This document shows positions 45,525 to 56,633 of a DNA stretch of 64,000 nucleotides, in pieces. The stretch is taken from the NCBI GenBank assembly GCA_012295275.1, contig CM022673.1, positions 14,184,788 through 14,248,787 of the forward strand, written 5' to 3'. The notes beneath the pieces are model-generated. The model saw only the letters and a list, made by a program, of their open reading frames with translations. It was not told the origin of the DNA and did not search any database. The translations under genes and the position numbers were made by a program. This DNA is from Chrysomallon squamiferum. Its lineage: Eukaryota > Mollusca > Gastropoda > Neomphalida > Peltospiridae. Within the stretch, counting starts at the first letter, position 1, and every line of letters begins with the position of its first letter.

Positions 45525-47209
45525 ATATAAAATAAAGAATGACTACCATATTCTACGTACCATACTGAGAATATACAGTATATATTTTTCTGTTATTATT
45601 TAAATTTATTTTTGTGGAAAACTTATTTCATACAAACTGACCAACAACATCAGCCTGAGAAATCTGCAGCAAGGAACACACTGTTGACTGTTGCAACGTT
45701 TTTGACACAGCGGTGCTGCTGTTCTCAATAATTGCGAGGATTTCCTGACTGTGTTTGCCTTCGTGTACTTTCTGTAGACAGCGCAGCGTTGTCAATAGGA
45801 ACCAGTGCAGAAGTAAAAGCAGAGATTTGCCAAGCTGAAGAGCACTGTCAGTGCTGTATGTAAAACTGAAAACAATAATTACACTGTTTATACAGTTAAT
45901 CATTTTTTTTTTTTTTTTTTCAGCTGTAAAACCAATACAAAAGGATTTTCAAGATAACAACACATAAATGTTAATAAAACTTCTCACAGAATGAATCTGT
46001 AAAACAAATACTCAGTAAATCAGAATAAGTTTTAATCTTCAATTTTTCCTGTGATATAAATATGTATTTTACTACTGGCTGAAGTAATGATGAAAAAATT
46101 TAGGCATGTTCCATTTATTCAGAATTGTCCTTCTTTATCTTTTTTTCTGCCTTATTTACTCACTAATTAAATAATTAAATAAGAAATTTCTTACCTCATT
46201 TTTGTAGCAAACACTTCAGCAAGTTCAATAAGAGCCAGGACACAGTATGGCCGAGTGAGTTGATCAAACTTTGCAATGTGCTTAAACACAGAGCTGTAGG
46301 GAATAACCTGAAATTTAAAATATTATTACTAACACAGAGATTTAGGGAATATCCTGGATTTTAAAATATTGTTACAATACATCTCAAATATTACTGCTAT
46401 CTTAAACAAAAGAAACACATTCTTAAGAGTATTATTAACAGTCACTAGCATGTATTTATCATGTTATAAAAATTTGGTCATTCTGTGATCACCATAAAAA
46501 GAAAAGTCACCTGAGAGAGAACTGCATGTTTTAAGTAAGATAAAACCAGTGTGTTTGGGCTGCTTCCTACCAACGCCTGCTGCAGTAAAATGTCTGAAAG
46601 ATAAAACATGTGTTTGAAAGTTTAACAGAAATATGTTGTAATGTTTATTAGTTCAGTAATGAAATACCTTTTACATGTAATCACAAAAGTTAAATAAAAT
46701 AAAATAAAATAATTATTTAAAAAAAATATATATTACAGTATTAATGTAATTAATGTCACTTTTATGTTATTTCCAGTTCAAAGTGCTGTTTTCGGTTTAT
46801 TTTATTTATCTGATTGATAGAGGGTTCTTGTTTTTCAGCAAGATATTTATGTGACAAAGCTGAAGTTCATGAATTTAAAAATTATTTATATAAATTTCAA
46901 TGCAGTCAATAAATATAAAATTTTATTCCATGTTTTGAGAATTAATAAATGGGAATATTACACTGGGTTGAGGTTTTCTGGATAATTTTTCCATTTTTTT
47001 TTTTTTTTTTTTTTTTTAAATATTTTTAACAAATATTTACCTGACAAATCACATGCCTCCCCAGTGTGTCCTGCTATGATCTGTTTGAGATGGACACCCC
47101 ACTTCACCTCTGACCACCTCTCTCTCCATGCCCTCATCAAAGTCAGTTTGACCTGGTTTGTCAAACTACTCACTTCCTTATGATTGCTCTCCATACCTTC
47201 AACTTTCAT
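34081..47209 (-). CDS. MED24: Mediator complex subunit 24, 22 coding exons, about 996 aa
   Basis: Minus-strand exons: 47209-47041, 46593-46511, 46307-46195, 45865-45642, 45082-44959, 44684-44525, 43955-43842, 42527-42400, 41948-41862, 41508-41424, 39968-39796, 39353-39233, 38702-38533, 38142-38043, 37703-37534, 37049-36809, 36313-36079, 35723-35671, 35225-35139, 34975(or 34977)-34903, 34641-34496, 34215-34081. MED24 landmarks: RAWRERWSEVKWGVHLK near the start, SSPNTLVLSYLKHAVLSQ, SQEELKWAAFTFLK, LDADYQKN..GILNHMLSGRS, FDVTFLMLCHIIQLYG, EKTLQQIFDKGWIDLHS, and the ending LSGRNIAAKAV. Family length is about 990 aa, so the gene is complete. A basic stretch RRGRKRSRK (about 837-845) may be a nuclear localisation signal. 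MED24 is a Mediator tail/middle-associated subunit linking activators to RNA polymerase II. The join of exons 19 and 20 is uncertain. The start is ATG 47209; the next Met is five codons on. Confidence 0.95.
36290..36605. repeat. Degenerate about 30-60-bp tandem repeat in MED24 intron 16
   Basis: Repeats of AAACACTGGATTTGTTA..AGAACATAAAC type fill the intron upstream of MED24 exon 17. The copies diverge strongly. Its reading frames are not genes. Confidence 0.7.
38676..38796 (-). repeat. Upstream copy of the MED24 exon 13 acceptor and exon start
   Basis: On the minus strand the real junction TTTAG/ATTGTGTCATCGCTAAAAGAG (from 38702) is echoed by TTCAG/ACTGTGTATCACTAAAAGAG (about 38790-38764), roughly 85 bp upstream, with a good acceptor-like CAG. 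Confidence 0.8.
39076..39207. repeat. (CT)n followed by (CA)n microsatellites
   Basis: CT-rich run (about 39076-39160) passing into a CA run (39161-39207), about 25 bp from the MED24 exon 12 donor. On the MED24 sense strand this reads as TG then GA. Confidence 0.92.
39437..39525. repeat. Dispersed about 88-bp repeat, copy 1
   Basis: Starts GATGTTGTGAGAGAATCAGG and contains ATTATTTCAGTATCGATCGTC. A second copy in the same orientation is at 43033-43120 with a handful of differences. Not tandem, so an interspersed element is likely. Confidence 0.8.
39628..39668. repeat. (AT)n microsatellite
   Basis: Pure TA run in MED24 intron 11. Confidence 0.95.
39969..41423. other. MED24 intron 10, no gene seen
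   Basis: AT-rich intron; short (AT)n runs near 40711-40751. Nothing else recognised. Confidence 0.5.
41525..41845. repeat. Tandem repeat in MED24 intron 9
   Basis: A unit containing GACTTATAACAAAGTG..CAATTCAGCTGTAATCATG and TTCTTTTTGAAAAAG occurs about three times with different internal deletions (near 41590, 41665 and 41755). It lies between exons 9 and 10. Confidence 0.85.
42541..42790. repeat. About 40-60-bp tandem array in MED24 intron 7
   Basis: Repeats of ATTATAAAATATTAAAATAACTAGAAATAACCAGTAAT type, at least five copies. Confidence 0.85.
43033..43120. repeat. Dispersed about 88-bp repeat, copy 2
   Basis: Same-orientation partner of 39437-39525. It begins GATGTTGTGAGAGAATCAGG and includes ATTATTTCAGTATCGATCGTC. 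Confidence 0.8.
43270..43625. repeat. Degenerate about 30-35-bp tandem array in MED24 intron 7
   Basis: Irregular repeats of ATCAACAAGGATACACT..AAAATACATC type. No coding content. Confidence 0.7.
45488..45520. repeat. (AT)n microsatellite
   Basis: TA run in MED24 intron 4. Confidence 0.9.
46285..46371 (-). repeat. Upstream copy of the MED24 exon 3 acceptor and exon start
   Basis: The plus-strand block ACACAGAGCTGTAGGGAATA (46286-46305, exon 3) with following intron recurs at 46333-46370 as ACACAGAGATTTAGGGAATATCC. On the gene strand it gives a second CCAG/GATATTCCCTAAAT acceptor-like junction about 47 bp upstream of the real one. Confidence 0.85.
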
Positions 47210-47960
47210 TCCAAAGCCTCAAACTGAATAACACAAGTTTATCCAACTTACTTAGTATTTTGATTATGTTTATGTAATAATTGATATATATATATATATA
47301 TTTATGTTATATGAATGATACTTTCTTTATTGATAGATGGGTACATCTTTTGTTAGCCACAGTCAGATGTATATTTAGAAATAATAATTTTATTAATTTA
47401 CCCTGTTACATAATTACCAAAAGTTATTTCAATAATTTGATGTGAAACAGTACATGATATTACATAAAAATATTTTACTTCTAAATTAAAATCAGGCCAC
47501 ATGTTTTACCAAACTGCTTTACAATGTTAATATTGATATAGTGCATGGCAGCTTTCTCTTTTTCAATGAAATAATTATATCAATATATGTGAACTATAAA
47601 GATAAAATACATTAAATAAATTTGTGATGCTAGGAAAGGGATGCTCGGATATCCGATCAAACGCTTGTAATTGTATTAGATATAAAATAATGTTACTGAG
47701 AATGTTCCTATTTGATTAATTTATGTTGCAATGGATTTTGAAGCTAACTTGCTAAGGGTTCGTGTTTAAATCGCTCAAATATCAATTAAGACCGTCTACC
47801 ACTCTACAGTCGAGTTATAATACAAAATAATTTGCATTATATACATTAAGTTGATTAACTACAAATGCAATCCTTCAAACAGAAATCATGCTAACATGTT
47901 ACATAACAATACTGTAAATACAGACTTACAAAGCGGCAAATTAGAGGCGGCCATTTTGCA
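47210..47960 (-). other. MED24: MED24 5' UTR exons and intron with short upstream ORF
   Basis: A probable first exon ends at the donor GTAAGT (47929-47924); the coding exon's acceptor ATTCAG ends at 47224. Joined, the ATG at 47954 would read MAASNLPLF then stop, before the MED24 start at 47209. The upstream ATG is in frame with MED24 but separated by that TGA. Its context GCAAAATGGCCGCC is YY1-like. A (AT)n run lies at 47283-47300. Confidence 0.55.
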
Positions 47961-48256
47961 GGCTCGCACAAAAATATTTTAAAGACTCTTCTGTACTATT
48001 TTCGTAAAATAAATAATTTTGTAATATGTACAGTTATAGAAAACAAAAGTCAATATTTTTGCAAAGTAGGTCAATCACAGATATACATGAACATTTGACA
48101 AAGATTAGGCGCATGCGCATTCGGTCATGCAGTTAATAAAATGGCGACCGACGGGGGGATGTAATGTTTTCGTATTGTTATGCCAAATCTTACTAATTGT
48201 TTTGGAAATTTTACTATTTATATTGACTTCATTTCCCGTTGTATTTTAATGAGAAT
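47955..48256. promoter_or_regulatory. Bidirectional promoter between MED24 and zinc-finger gene
   Basis: About 300 bp separate the MED24 first exon (minus) from the zinc-finger start (plus). GCGCATGCGC at 48109-48118 is a perfect NRF1-type palindrome. AAAATGGCGACC at 48138-48149 and its minus-strand counterpart AAAATGGCCGCC (47957-47946) are YY1-like elements placed near each presumed start. On the plus side the ATG at 48141 opens a 7-codon upstream ORF ending TAA at 48164. Confidence 0.65.
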
Positions 48257-51200
48257 ATGAATGGACAAAATAGCCATGAAATTGACATGTAAGTTATACT
48301 TTTTATTATAAGTCCAGTTTTACTCATTTTCTAAAAACACCTTAAAACTTGAGACTATTAAGTAAAAAGTTTTGTGAGCGGTTTCTTCTTAATTCAAAGT
48401 GAATATGTACCGCTAAGTAGAATATTTTTGGAGACTTTCATTAGAGCTGTCAATTTAAGCTTGACACGTAAATATTTATTCTTCTTGATATAAATATACC
48501 CGCTGACATATAGAACGTAATTTTATCGACTGTTGTCAGTTTATAACTCATAAAACTACATATATTAAATTCATACACTGATACAGCGCAAAATTATTCT
48601 AGAATATTAAATGATATATCATCTGCAGTTCGTGTATTCATAGTTTCTCCTCATTGATTAAATGTAAATAGCACAGCCTATTGTAAATTATGTTGCACTG
48701 GCTGGAATAAAACAGGAAATGGACTAATAAAAAATTATACTGATTATTTTAATATGATCATGTAAATGAAGAAAAATATTAACAGAAAAATTAATATAAT
48801 AATAATAATTTTGATTGGTTTTATTTGGCAGAGTTACTGAGGACAGTGAGGATGTACAGAACACTGTTAGTGCTAGCTGTACAGCTCCTGTTTCACTGTC
48901 TGCTGATTTTAACCCAAACCAAGTTCAATGGGCAACCCTTGGTCCACAGAACACATACATAACCTTCCACACACTCCCTTTCAACCTAGACCAGTTGAGA
49001 GATGCCTCAGATCTCACAGCAGGTGCAGGAGGAGAGTTGTCAATTATAGCAGGAGAGAGACCGGGTGGGGGACAAGACCAGTTTGTTCTCACTGACCAAC
49101 CAAACAGCAAACATGATGTGGCCATTTCTAGACCATCTCAGTTCATTGTGCAGCCAGCAGCAAACAAACAGTTTTCTTCTCAGACACGGTTCATACTGCA
49201 GTCTGGTGCTGGAAATAAAGAAACAGTGTATTCTGATCCAGCTCCTGGACCTGGTCAGTCGCAGATCATCTTACAGTCCAGTGGTCAGACAGGACATAGT
49301 ACATCGTACAGAGCCAGGGATCAGACTGAGTTTATTATGTCTAATGAGACTCAGGATGAAGGAGATTCGACCTACACAGAGACAGATTTGTCTCAGTTCA
49401 TCATGCCTAACACAGCACAGAGTGGTGATGCATCATACCAGTCACAGTTCATGATACAGAGCAGTACCCAGAGTGACCATGATACATACACTGACAACAC
49501 TGACTTCATCATACCAAACACTGCCGAGGATAAAAGTGAGGCACCGTATGCGGAAACGTTACACTCGGATCTCACATCCCAGTTTGACGTGGAGACGAGT
49601 GCAGTGAATAAAACTGATAACGTTTTATCAGGAGGAAGCGAGGCTCAGAAATCTTCAGGAAACAAATCTGAAACTGTTAATCTGTCTCAGGATGCTACTG
49701 CTGATCTCAACAAACTCTCAGTAAGTTAGAATTAACTCTGCATAATTATGTGCAGTATTGATATACATGATTACTGTGTAATTAAAAATATGTTATTATA
49801 TTTTCTTTTGAAATCCTATGTTACATTCCCTTTTGTAATCCTATGAGTGTTTCATTTAAACATTTTCATTACAGTTCTTGTGTAATGTGTTCAGTTGATT
49901 TTCTAAATAATTGATTGTAAGACTTTCAACACAGGAAAGAATATTTTTAAAAAACATCTCTTGAAAACCAAAAACAACCCCCCCCAAAACCCAGACTAAC
50001 AACAAAATGCAGTTGAGAAAATCTTGTTGACCTTTTTCTTAAGTTAATAAATGTACATATGTTTATTTATTTATTTATTTATCTATCTATCTATTTTTCA
50101 GATATTCTCTAACATTACTGTGACACTGTCATCCACTCTGCTGGACGTGATTCCTGATTCTCACTCACTGCTCATGGAAGAAATCAACTCAGAGTCTGAC
50201 TCACAGTTACAGGAGACTGAGCATGGTTACACGGTTACAGGAAGTTTAGAGTTGATTGTTCACCTCTACAACCGATTACAGGAAACACTCAACATACCTG
50301 GCAGTTCCAGGTAACTCTCCTTAGCTCATCTTACTTCAGCATCTGTCTTTGTAAAATGTATATATAAATTATCTGCAAGAAAAGAAGAAATATTTTGTTT
50401 GATGATGTACTGAACACATTTTTCTTATGCAGTCATATATAAGGTTAAGATTAGAAAGGAAAATGATTATGAGTATTTCTGACTAGTTCATTAGGGTTAT
50501 CTTCCTTTAATAAAAAAAAAAAATGTCTATCAGTGTATGTTCCAGGTGACACAAATTAATTGATTTCAGTGGAGAATTATTTTATAATAAAATAAAATAA
50601 ATAAAATAATCTTGGAAATTTAGTGGAGTTTAGTTATGATCAACTTAATAATTAATTTTCTTTTTTTCTTTGAATTAGTTACACATCCTTGTGTATCAAT
50701 ATCAGTACTGCTATTACTTAAATTGTATTTTTGAAATTGCAAAAATTGATTTCTTTCTTTAATAGCTTTATGGAGTAATTGCTGCAAATGTGCACAAGGC
50801 AGTTTGTTAAAACAGAATAGTTTGTAACTGTGATATTATTTGAAATGAATTATAAATCTCTTTATAAATTTTGAAAAAGGTTAAAAAAACACTGTAAATG
50901 TTTATTTTATTGAATATGATATACTGTAAATATTTAACAGGTTGAAATTTGTAGGAGATGAGAAAACAAAGACAGAATCACATCACAAAGGTACAAACTG
51001 TAACATCTTAGTTCCGTTTGTGTCATCAAGAGGCAGAGAAATACACCAGCCTGCTAGATACAGTGGCTGTCTTCAGCTGCAGGAACTTGACAATGATGTT
51101 GATGAGGATGACAGGGATGCCAAATCAGTGCTTTCTAAACGAGGGAGGAAATCACACCCAAAGAAACTACGAGGATATGTGGTTTCCATGAAACAGGAAA

Positions 51201-54200
51201 AAGCAGCCATGAAGAATGAAGTGTCGAAACCAATTGATGCTTTAATACATGCAGCTACTGGTATGTATTATACAGACAAAAAAACTGTTTTGTCTAATAA
51301 AATATTTAAAGAGTTTTAATTTTAAAATAATCTTTTCATTCAACTTACTGATGGAAAAAATAATATGTATTTAATATATGTATGCATAAATTACCAGGTG
51401 TTCTTATTAATCTACTCTTTAACTTAATGCTTTCTTTATTATGAGCTCTACCAGTAAAGCATTACAATAAATATATTTATTATTAAAAACTACCAGTAAA
51501 GGTATCATTAATTACTTCATTCGTCTAAAGAAGTACTTTTTTGTATGTATCCAGTGCCTATTATTGATAATTTTTTGAAAATATTTTTTGTACACAGTAA
51601 TTTTAAAAACATTGTGTTTACTCATTTCAGGTGAAGTTAATACACAGGAAAACCAGAATCAATATGTTTATGGTAAGTTAATATAAAATATTTTGAATAA
51701 ATATTATTTTTATTTTAAATATTTGGAATTGTAAGTACAAATAAGTCCTAAAGCCTTTTTTATTTATAAACAATAACCACTATATAAATATATTTGTTAA
51801 TATGTTTTCTGATGGGTCATTTATTTATTTAACGATGTTGTTTTATACATGCAAGATAATTTTTGTTATTATAATTTATTACTTTTTGTTATTAATTCAT
51901 TTTTTTTTAAAATTTAGATTCTAGTCTGGAGTACACACCAAAATATATTGGATCAAAGAGAAGTGAAAAATCTGGGAAGAACTACGAAGCCATGTCACCG
52001 TTCAAGTTTTTCTGTCAGTTTTGCTCATTCAGGACAAAGCGTGAAAGTCATTTTATCAAACACAGGAAACTTCACGAAAACAACAGCACAAAACTGCACC
52101 ACTGCAGCAAGTGTAACTTTGTGTCTGTCCGACTGAGTGTCCTGCGCAGACACGAGATTATCCACAGCACGCACATCTTTCAGTGTAATGTGTGTCCATA
52201 CAAAGCTGACAACTTGAAGCTGCTACGTCGACACAAGCTGCTGAGACATGAGTCGAATCATGAGAAGAGAAACAGACTCAAGTTCTGTCCTGACTGTGAT
52301 TTCAAAACAGTCCATGACACTCTTTACCATCGCCATCTGCAGACTCACACTTCATCTAGAGGTGAGTTTTCTTTATCTAGTCACTTCATCTAGAGGTTAG
52401 TTTTGTTTATTTACAGTCTACACTTCATCTAGAGGTGAATTTTCTTTATCTAGTCTTACTGCATCTAGAGGTGAGTTTTGTTTATCCACAGTCTACACTT
52501 CATCTAGAGGTGAGTTTTGTTTACCTACAGTCTACACTTCATCTAGAGTGAGTTTTCTGTTATCTATAGTCTACACTATATGTAGAAGCTAGTTTTCTGT
52601 TATCTACTATCTACACTATCTAGAGGTTAGTTTTCTGTTATCTACACTCATTCTTTATATAAAGTTGTTTTATGAGAGTATGTGTTGAAGGTTATATTTT
52701 GTTTGGGTGGTCTGATATGCCCTAGCATGTTAGTTAAAATTATTTACTGAGCCAATAAGACTAGTGAAAATTTCTCTCAGTGTGAATACATCATGATTTG
52801 TGAGTGTGTTATATTATCAAATCTAATAACAAACAGTGTGTTATATAAATTGTAAATACTAATTAATTGATATTCAAATTTCTAATGTGTTCTCTGTACT
52901 GATGTTTAACTGTTCACCCTGTTCCAAATAAGTTATTTATTGAAAACTGATTTTCAAAGACCATACAGTTACTGTATATTTATACTAGTTGTTTTGTTTA
53001 CATTTCTCCCAGATTATATGTAGGAGTTATTTTTTGTTCATGTTTGTCATATCTACTTACTTTTTCTGTAAAGACAACTGTTAAACACTGTTTCCATTGG
53101 AACCAGGTAAATATATTCATGGGAGAAACTATATGTTTATGCATGAATGTATTTGCAAAAGAAAGAAGAAGACTGAGAAAGGTACACATTTCACTGATAA
53201 CTCATTGTTTCTTTATGTCCTGTTGTTCTTCAGTGTAGCAGTTCTGTTTTATTTTACAGCTATCTTTTACACACAGGATAAAAGTCGGAGGAATTATTAA
53301 CCAATAATAAAACTGGAAATCAATTTCTCATTAATATTAATTAGCTCTTTACTGCTGTTTTATTAGAGAGTTCATGCCAGCTGTGGAACACAACTGTTGT
53401 AAATATCATTTTGTTCCCAGACAGAGACCATGAATAAACCATGTGTTCCTTGCACATCATGGCTGTCGTTCATTTTCTCCGGATATTTCAAATGTGACTC
53501 TTCCTGTGTTTTTCATCATCATAAAAGTTGTATGATAATCATACTGTTATACTGATTGTCATTTATGTTTCTGTTGAGCAGTGACTGTTTACTAATAATA
53601 ATTATTTGTTTTGCAATCCATGGGAAGGTGCATATAACAGTTCATTTCCTGCTGATGATAAAATATAGTGAATCTTCACTCAGAATTACAAATATTTGAC
53701 ATCCAATACCTTTGATCATTACAGAGTAACCTTGATATCAAACACCCAGTGAAAAACAAAAAAACAACCACCACAATTTCTTTATATTTCAAAACAAAAG
53801 TAACAGTAATATTGTTTATATGTATGTGAAAACAACATATTCACAAAGAGCATATCAGAATAATATTTTTCAAATTTGTTACAATAAAACATTAGTTATT
53901 GTGCCTTCATTATATTAATTTGTTTAATTTTTGTCAATTTTGTTTTTCCAGTTCTACCCTCTAATGGAACAGTGTCTGAGTATGTGTGTTCTGAATGTTC
54001 CTACACAACACTTCGTAAAGAACACTACCTGCGACATCGTAAAAATGTCCACGGCAACATCAGGCCATTCCTCTGTGATACGTGTGGCATGGCCTTCAAG
54101 AGGCCGGACACGCTCGCCCAGCACAAGATTGTCCACATTGACAGGAAGGACAGGATGTTTGCATTCACCTGTAGTCAGTGCAATAAAGGATTCAGATCAC

Positions 54201-54347
54201 AGGTTTGTCAATTACTTTACTGAATATTTCTGTTTTTAAAAAAAGGTCTTCTCCAGTGACAGACCAAGTTATACTTGCTTCATATTATTTACATTTTTAG
54301 TTTTATTTGATTTATTATTATTATTGATATATATATATGTGTGTGTA

Positions 54348-54380
<33 letters not shown>

Positions 54381-54574
54381 GTATGTTTATGCATGTATGT
54401 ATGTATAAATATATATACGATTTTGGGGGACTTGGAGGGGTTGTGGGGTTTTTTTTAATATTTGTTTCAACATCATCAAAGATATTTGAATGTGTTAATG
54501 ATGTCATTATATAAATATTTAATGTAAAAATTAAAATTAGTGTATAATCTTCATAACTCCTTGAAACTGTTTCT

Positions 54575-54610
<36 letters not shown>

Positions 54611-55613
54611 AATATTTTGTCATAATGTTCCAGTTTTATTTCTAGCTGGTATAATGTCATATCTAAACTAAATTCTGTTTAAACCTGAAATAAATGTGTT
54701 TTTAATTTCTGTTGTGTCAGTGTATGTGAAAAACATTTGTAAAATTATTTTTAGACATCATACAGTTATTTTCATGCAGTCTTTGTGTTATTTTCAGGCA
54801 CATTTAAAAGAGCACGAGACAATGCACTCTAAAGACAGACCATTTCTGTGTGATCATTGTGGTGCCTCATTCAAAACTCCTCAGGTATTTCTGTTCAGAT
54901 TATGTCTTTTCCCTGGGGGTGGTTCCAGGATTTGTTATTGGGGAGGAACCAGGCTAAAATCTCATATTGCTAGATGAGCTACAATTTTTTCATTTTGCTA
55001 AATTTAGTTTATAATCAGATATTTAAAAAAAAAAGGTTTAGCACATTACGTATTGTTAAATTAATGCTATTTAAATAAAAAGAGTTTATTTTATTTTATT
55101 GTAGTATAATTAAGAAATACACTGATGTATTGTCTGATGTGAATTTCACTTTGATGTTATATTGAATATTGTTAATATAGTTTCGTATGATTAGTTTGTT
55201 ATCTTACTTAGGTTCAGAAGAAACACATTCAGACAATTCATCTCAATCCGCGATCATTTTCCTGTGATCAATGCAACAAACGCTTCAACACCAAGTACGC
55301 TCTCTTTCGCCACAAGCGAACACACGAAATGCAGCAGAACAACATGCACACAACCACTGAGATTCCCACAATGGACATCGGTCAGACAGACATTGCTGGT
55401 CTGTCCAGTGACCAGCTGTCAGAAATTGACCCAGACACTCTGCAGACAATTCAGACACAGCAAGCTCTCGACGTTGTTGGTGCGGCGATGGAAGAAACGT
55501 TTGACCAGTCAGACGAGACACTGCAGCAGGCGTACATACAACCTAACGAAACGACGACAGCACTGTTGTATCTGACTGGAAATTTACAAAATATTGAATA
55601 CAATCCTTCTTAA
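48257..55613 (+). CDS. C2H2 zinc-finger protein, 9 exons, 891 aa, nine fingers, N-terminal QFI repeat array
   Basis: Exons: 48257-48288, 48832-49720, 50102-50310, 50941-51260, 51631-51672, 51918-52361, 53952-54202, 54798-54884 and 55212-55613; all join in phase to 2676 nt. The N-terminus MNGQNSHEIDI is followed by a Ser/Gln/Thr-rich region (about 90-265) with some nine copies of a motif such as SQFIMPN, TRFILQS, TEFIMSN and TDFIIPN, about 20 residues apart. Exon 3 encodes a predicted helix SLELIVHLYNRLQETL; exon 4 has an acidic run (DNDVDEDDRDAK) then a basic patch (KRGRKSHPKKLRG). Four C2H2 fingers lie in exon 6 and two in exon 7; two more span splice junctions (7/8 and 8/9), and the ninth is in exon 9, followed by a Gln/Thr/Asp-rich tail. 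Probably a nuclear DNA-binding regulator. It recalls ZFP64/ZNF335-type multi-finger proteins, but I cannot assign an orthologue. Confidence 0.9.
52341..52660 (+). repeat. Tandem array of the zinc-finger exon 6 3' end plus donor site
   Basis: The exon end ACTTCATCTAGAG/GTGAGTTTT (52349-52370) is followed by about seven further units containing CTTCATCTAGAG then GTTAGTTTT, GTGAATTTT or GTGAGTTTT, separated by TTTATCTACAGTCTACA-type spacers. Several copies keep a full GTGAGT donor (for example near 52471 and 52511). The units also contain CTACAG, an acceptor-like element. Confidence 0.93.
52661..53951. other. Zinc-finger gene intron 6, distal part
   Basis: No repeats or exons recognised. Short open frames on both strands near 53000-53300 have no family features. 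Confidence 0.5.
54326..54420. repeat. (TG)n/(TATG)n microsatellite
   Basis: Alternating TG and TATG units in zinc-finger gene intron 7. Further on, a T run abuts an A run at about 54580-54611. Confidence 0.9.
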
Positions 55614-55639
55614 TGTGACAGGTATTTGTGCAGGTAAAC

Positions 55640-55669
55640 AAGTAACTGAGTGAGTGAGTGAGTGAGTGA

Positions 55670-55704
<35 letters not shown>

Positions 55705-55940
55705 GGTGGGTGATAGAGAGAAGAGAGAGTGCTGATGAAAGAGATGGATAAGAGATTTGAAGAAAGATGGATAAGAGCTGTAAAAGAGACAGATGAATAA
55801 GAGTTGTAAAATAAAGACAGATGGATAAGAGCTGTAAAAGAGAAGGATGGATAAGTTATTGTAAAAGATAGATGGATAAAGATTTGAAGAGAGACAGATA
55901 CATAAGAGTTGTAAAAGTGACAGGTGGATAAGAGAAGGCG
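55640..55940. repeat. (GTGA)n/(TG)n microsatellite and GATGGATAAGAG minisatellite
   Basis: GTGA tetranucleotides and TG dinucleotides (55647-55703), then an array of about 25-35 bp units containing GATGGATAAGAG(CTGTAAAAGAGA) to about 55935. It lies directly 3' of the zinc-finger stop codon, so may be in the 3' UTR. Open frames here are repeat artefacts. Confidence 0.85.
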
Positions 55941-55951
55941 AAAGAAGTGCA

Positions 55952-56633
55952 GGGTCATTCTGCACCAAAACAACCAAATTCCACAAATTACAATTAGGAT
56001 AAAATTCCTGTCATTTGTGCATCTGAATAAATGATGAAAAAATGCAAAAATTTGGGACCAAATTCTTAGTTTTGAAATTATGGTTGATAAAACGCATGGC
56101 CCAACAACCCATTTTTGGCACTTGCATTTACGTCGAGCTATTTGGGCTATATTTAAATGCTATTAAGGTTATTTATTATAAAAACTACTGAGCTGAAATT
56201 TCTTATGATACATAATACATAGCTGGAGACATTTAAAGTTTAGATAATTTGAACATATATTTTTTCATATTTTGGGTGTCTGGTACTTTCTGATTATTTG
56301 TCATAGATTTAGACTGCTGATTGTTTTGAAGTAGATACCTATGGTTTTTTCTTTATTGGAAAAATTATCTGAATCCAGTAAAATACTAATGCGTAGTTAC
56401 AAGTTAGTTCTGAATTATATAACATAACAAATTTCAGTTCACTATCTTCATTGTAAATAAAGTAAAAAATAGCCCAAATAGCTCAACATAGTCATGAGTG
56501 CCAAATACGATCAACCATAATTTCAAAACGAATAAGAATTTGGTCCCATCCATCATTTATCCAGAGACACACAAACTGGAATTTTATCAAAGTCAGAGAC
56601 AGTCTACCAGGGAGTTGAGATTGGAACGACCCT
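55952..56633. mobile_element. Foldback/MITE-like element with very long inverted arms
   Basis: Outer ends are inverted copies of AGGGTCRTTCC (55952 and 56633). Inside, the arms continue to match in inverted orientation: GGATAAAATTCC, AATAAATGATG, GGGACCAAATTCTTA, TTTTGAAATTATGGTTGAT, GAGCTATTTGGGCTAT, CTGAAATTTSTTATG. The arms are about 280 bp each with a small centre. No ORF. A target duplication is not obvious. Family not identified. Confidence 0.8.

Noticed and set aside
54897-54965. GGGGGTGGTTCCAGGATTTG string after zinc-finger exon 8 as a mobile-element end
   Set aside because: Resembles a common interspersed-element terminus, but no partner end or duplication was found.
55543-55986. 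Minus-strand open frames rich in Leu/Ser/His-Thr
   Set aside because: Antisense of the GTGA/TG and GATGGATAAGAG repeats; no coding evidence.
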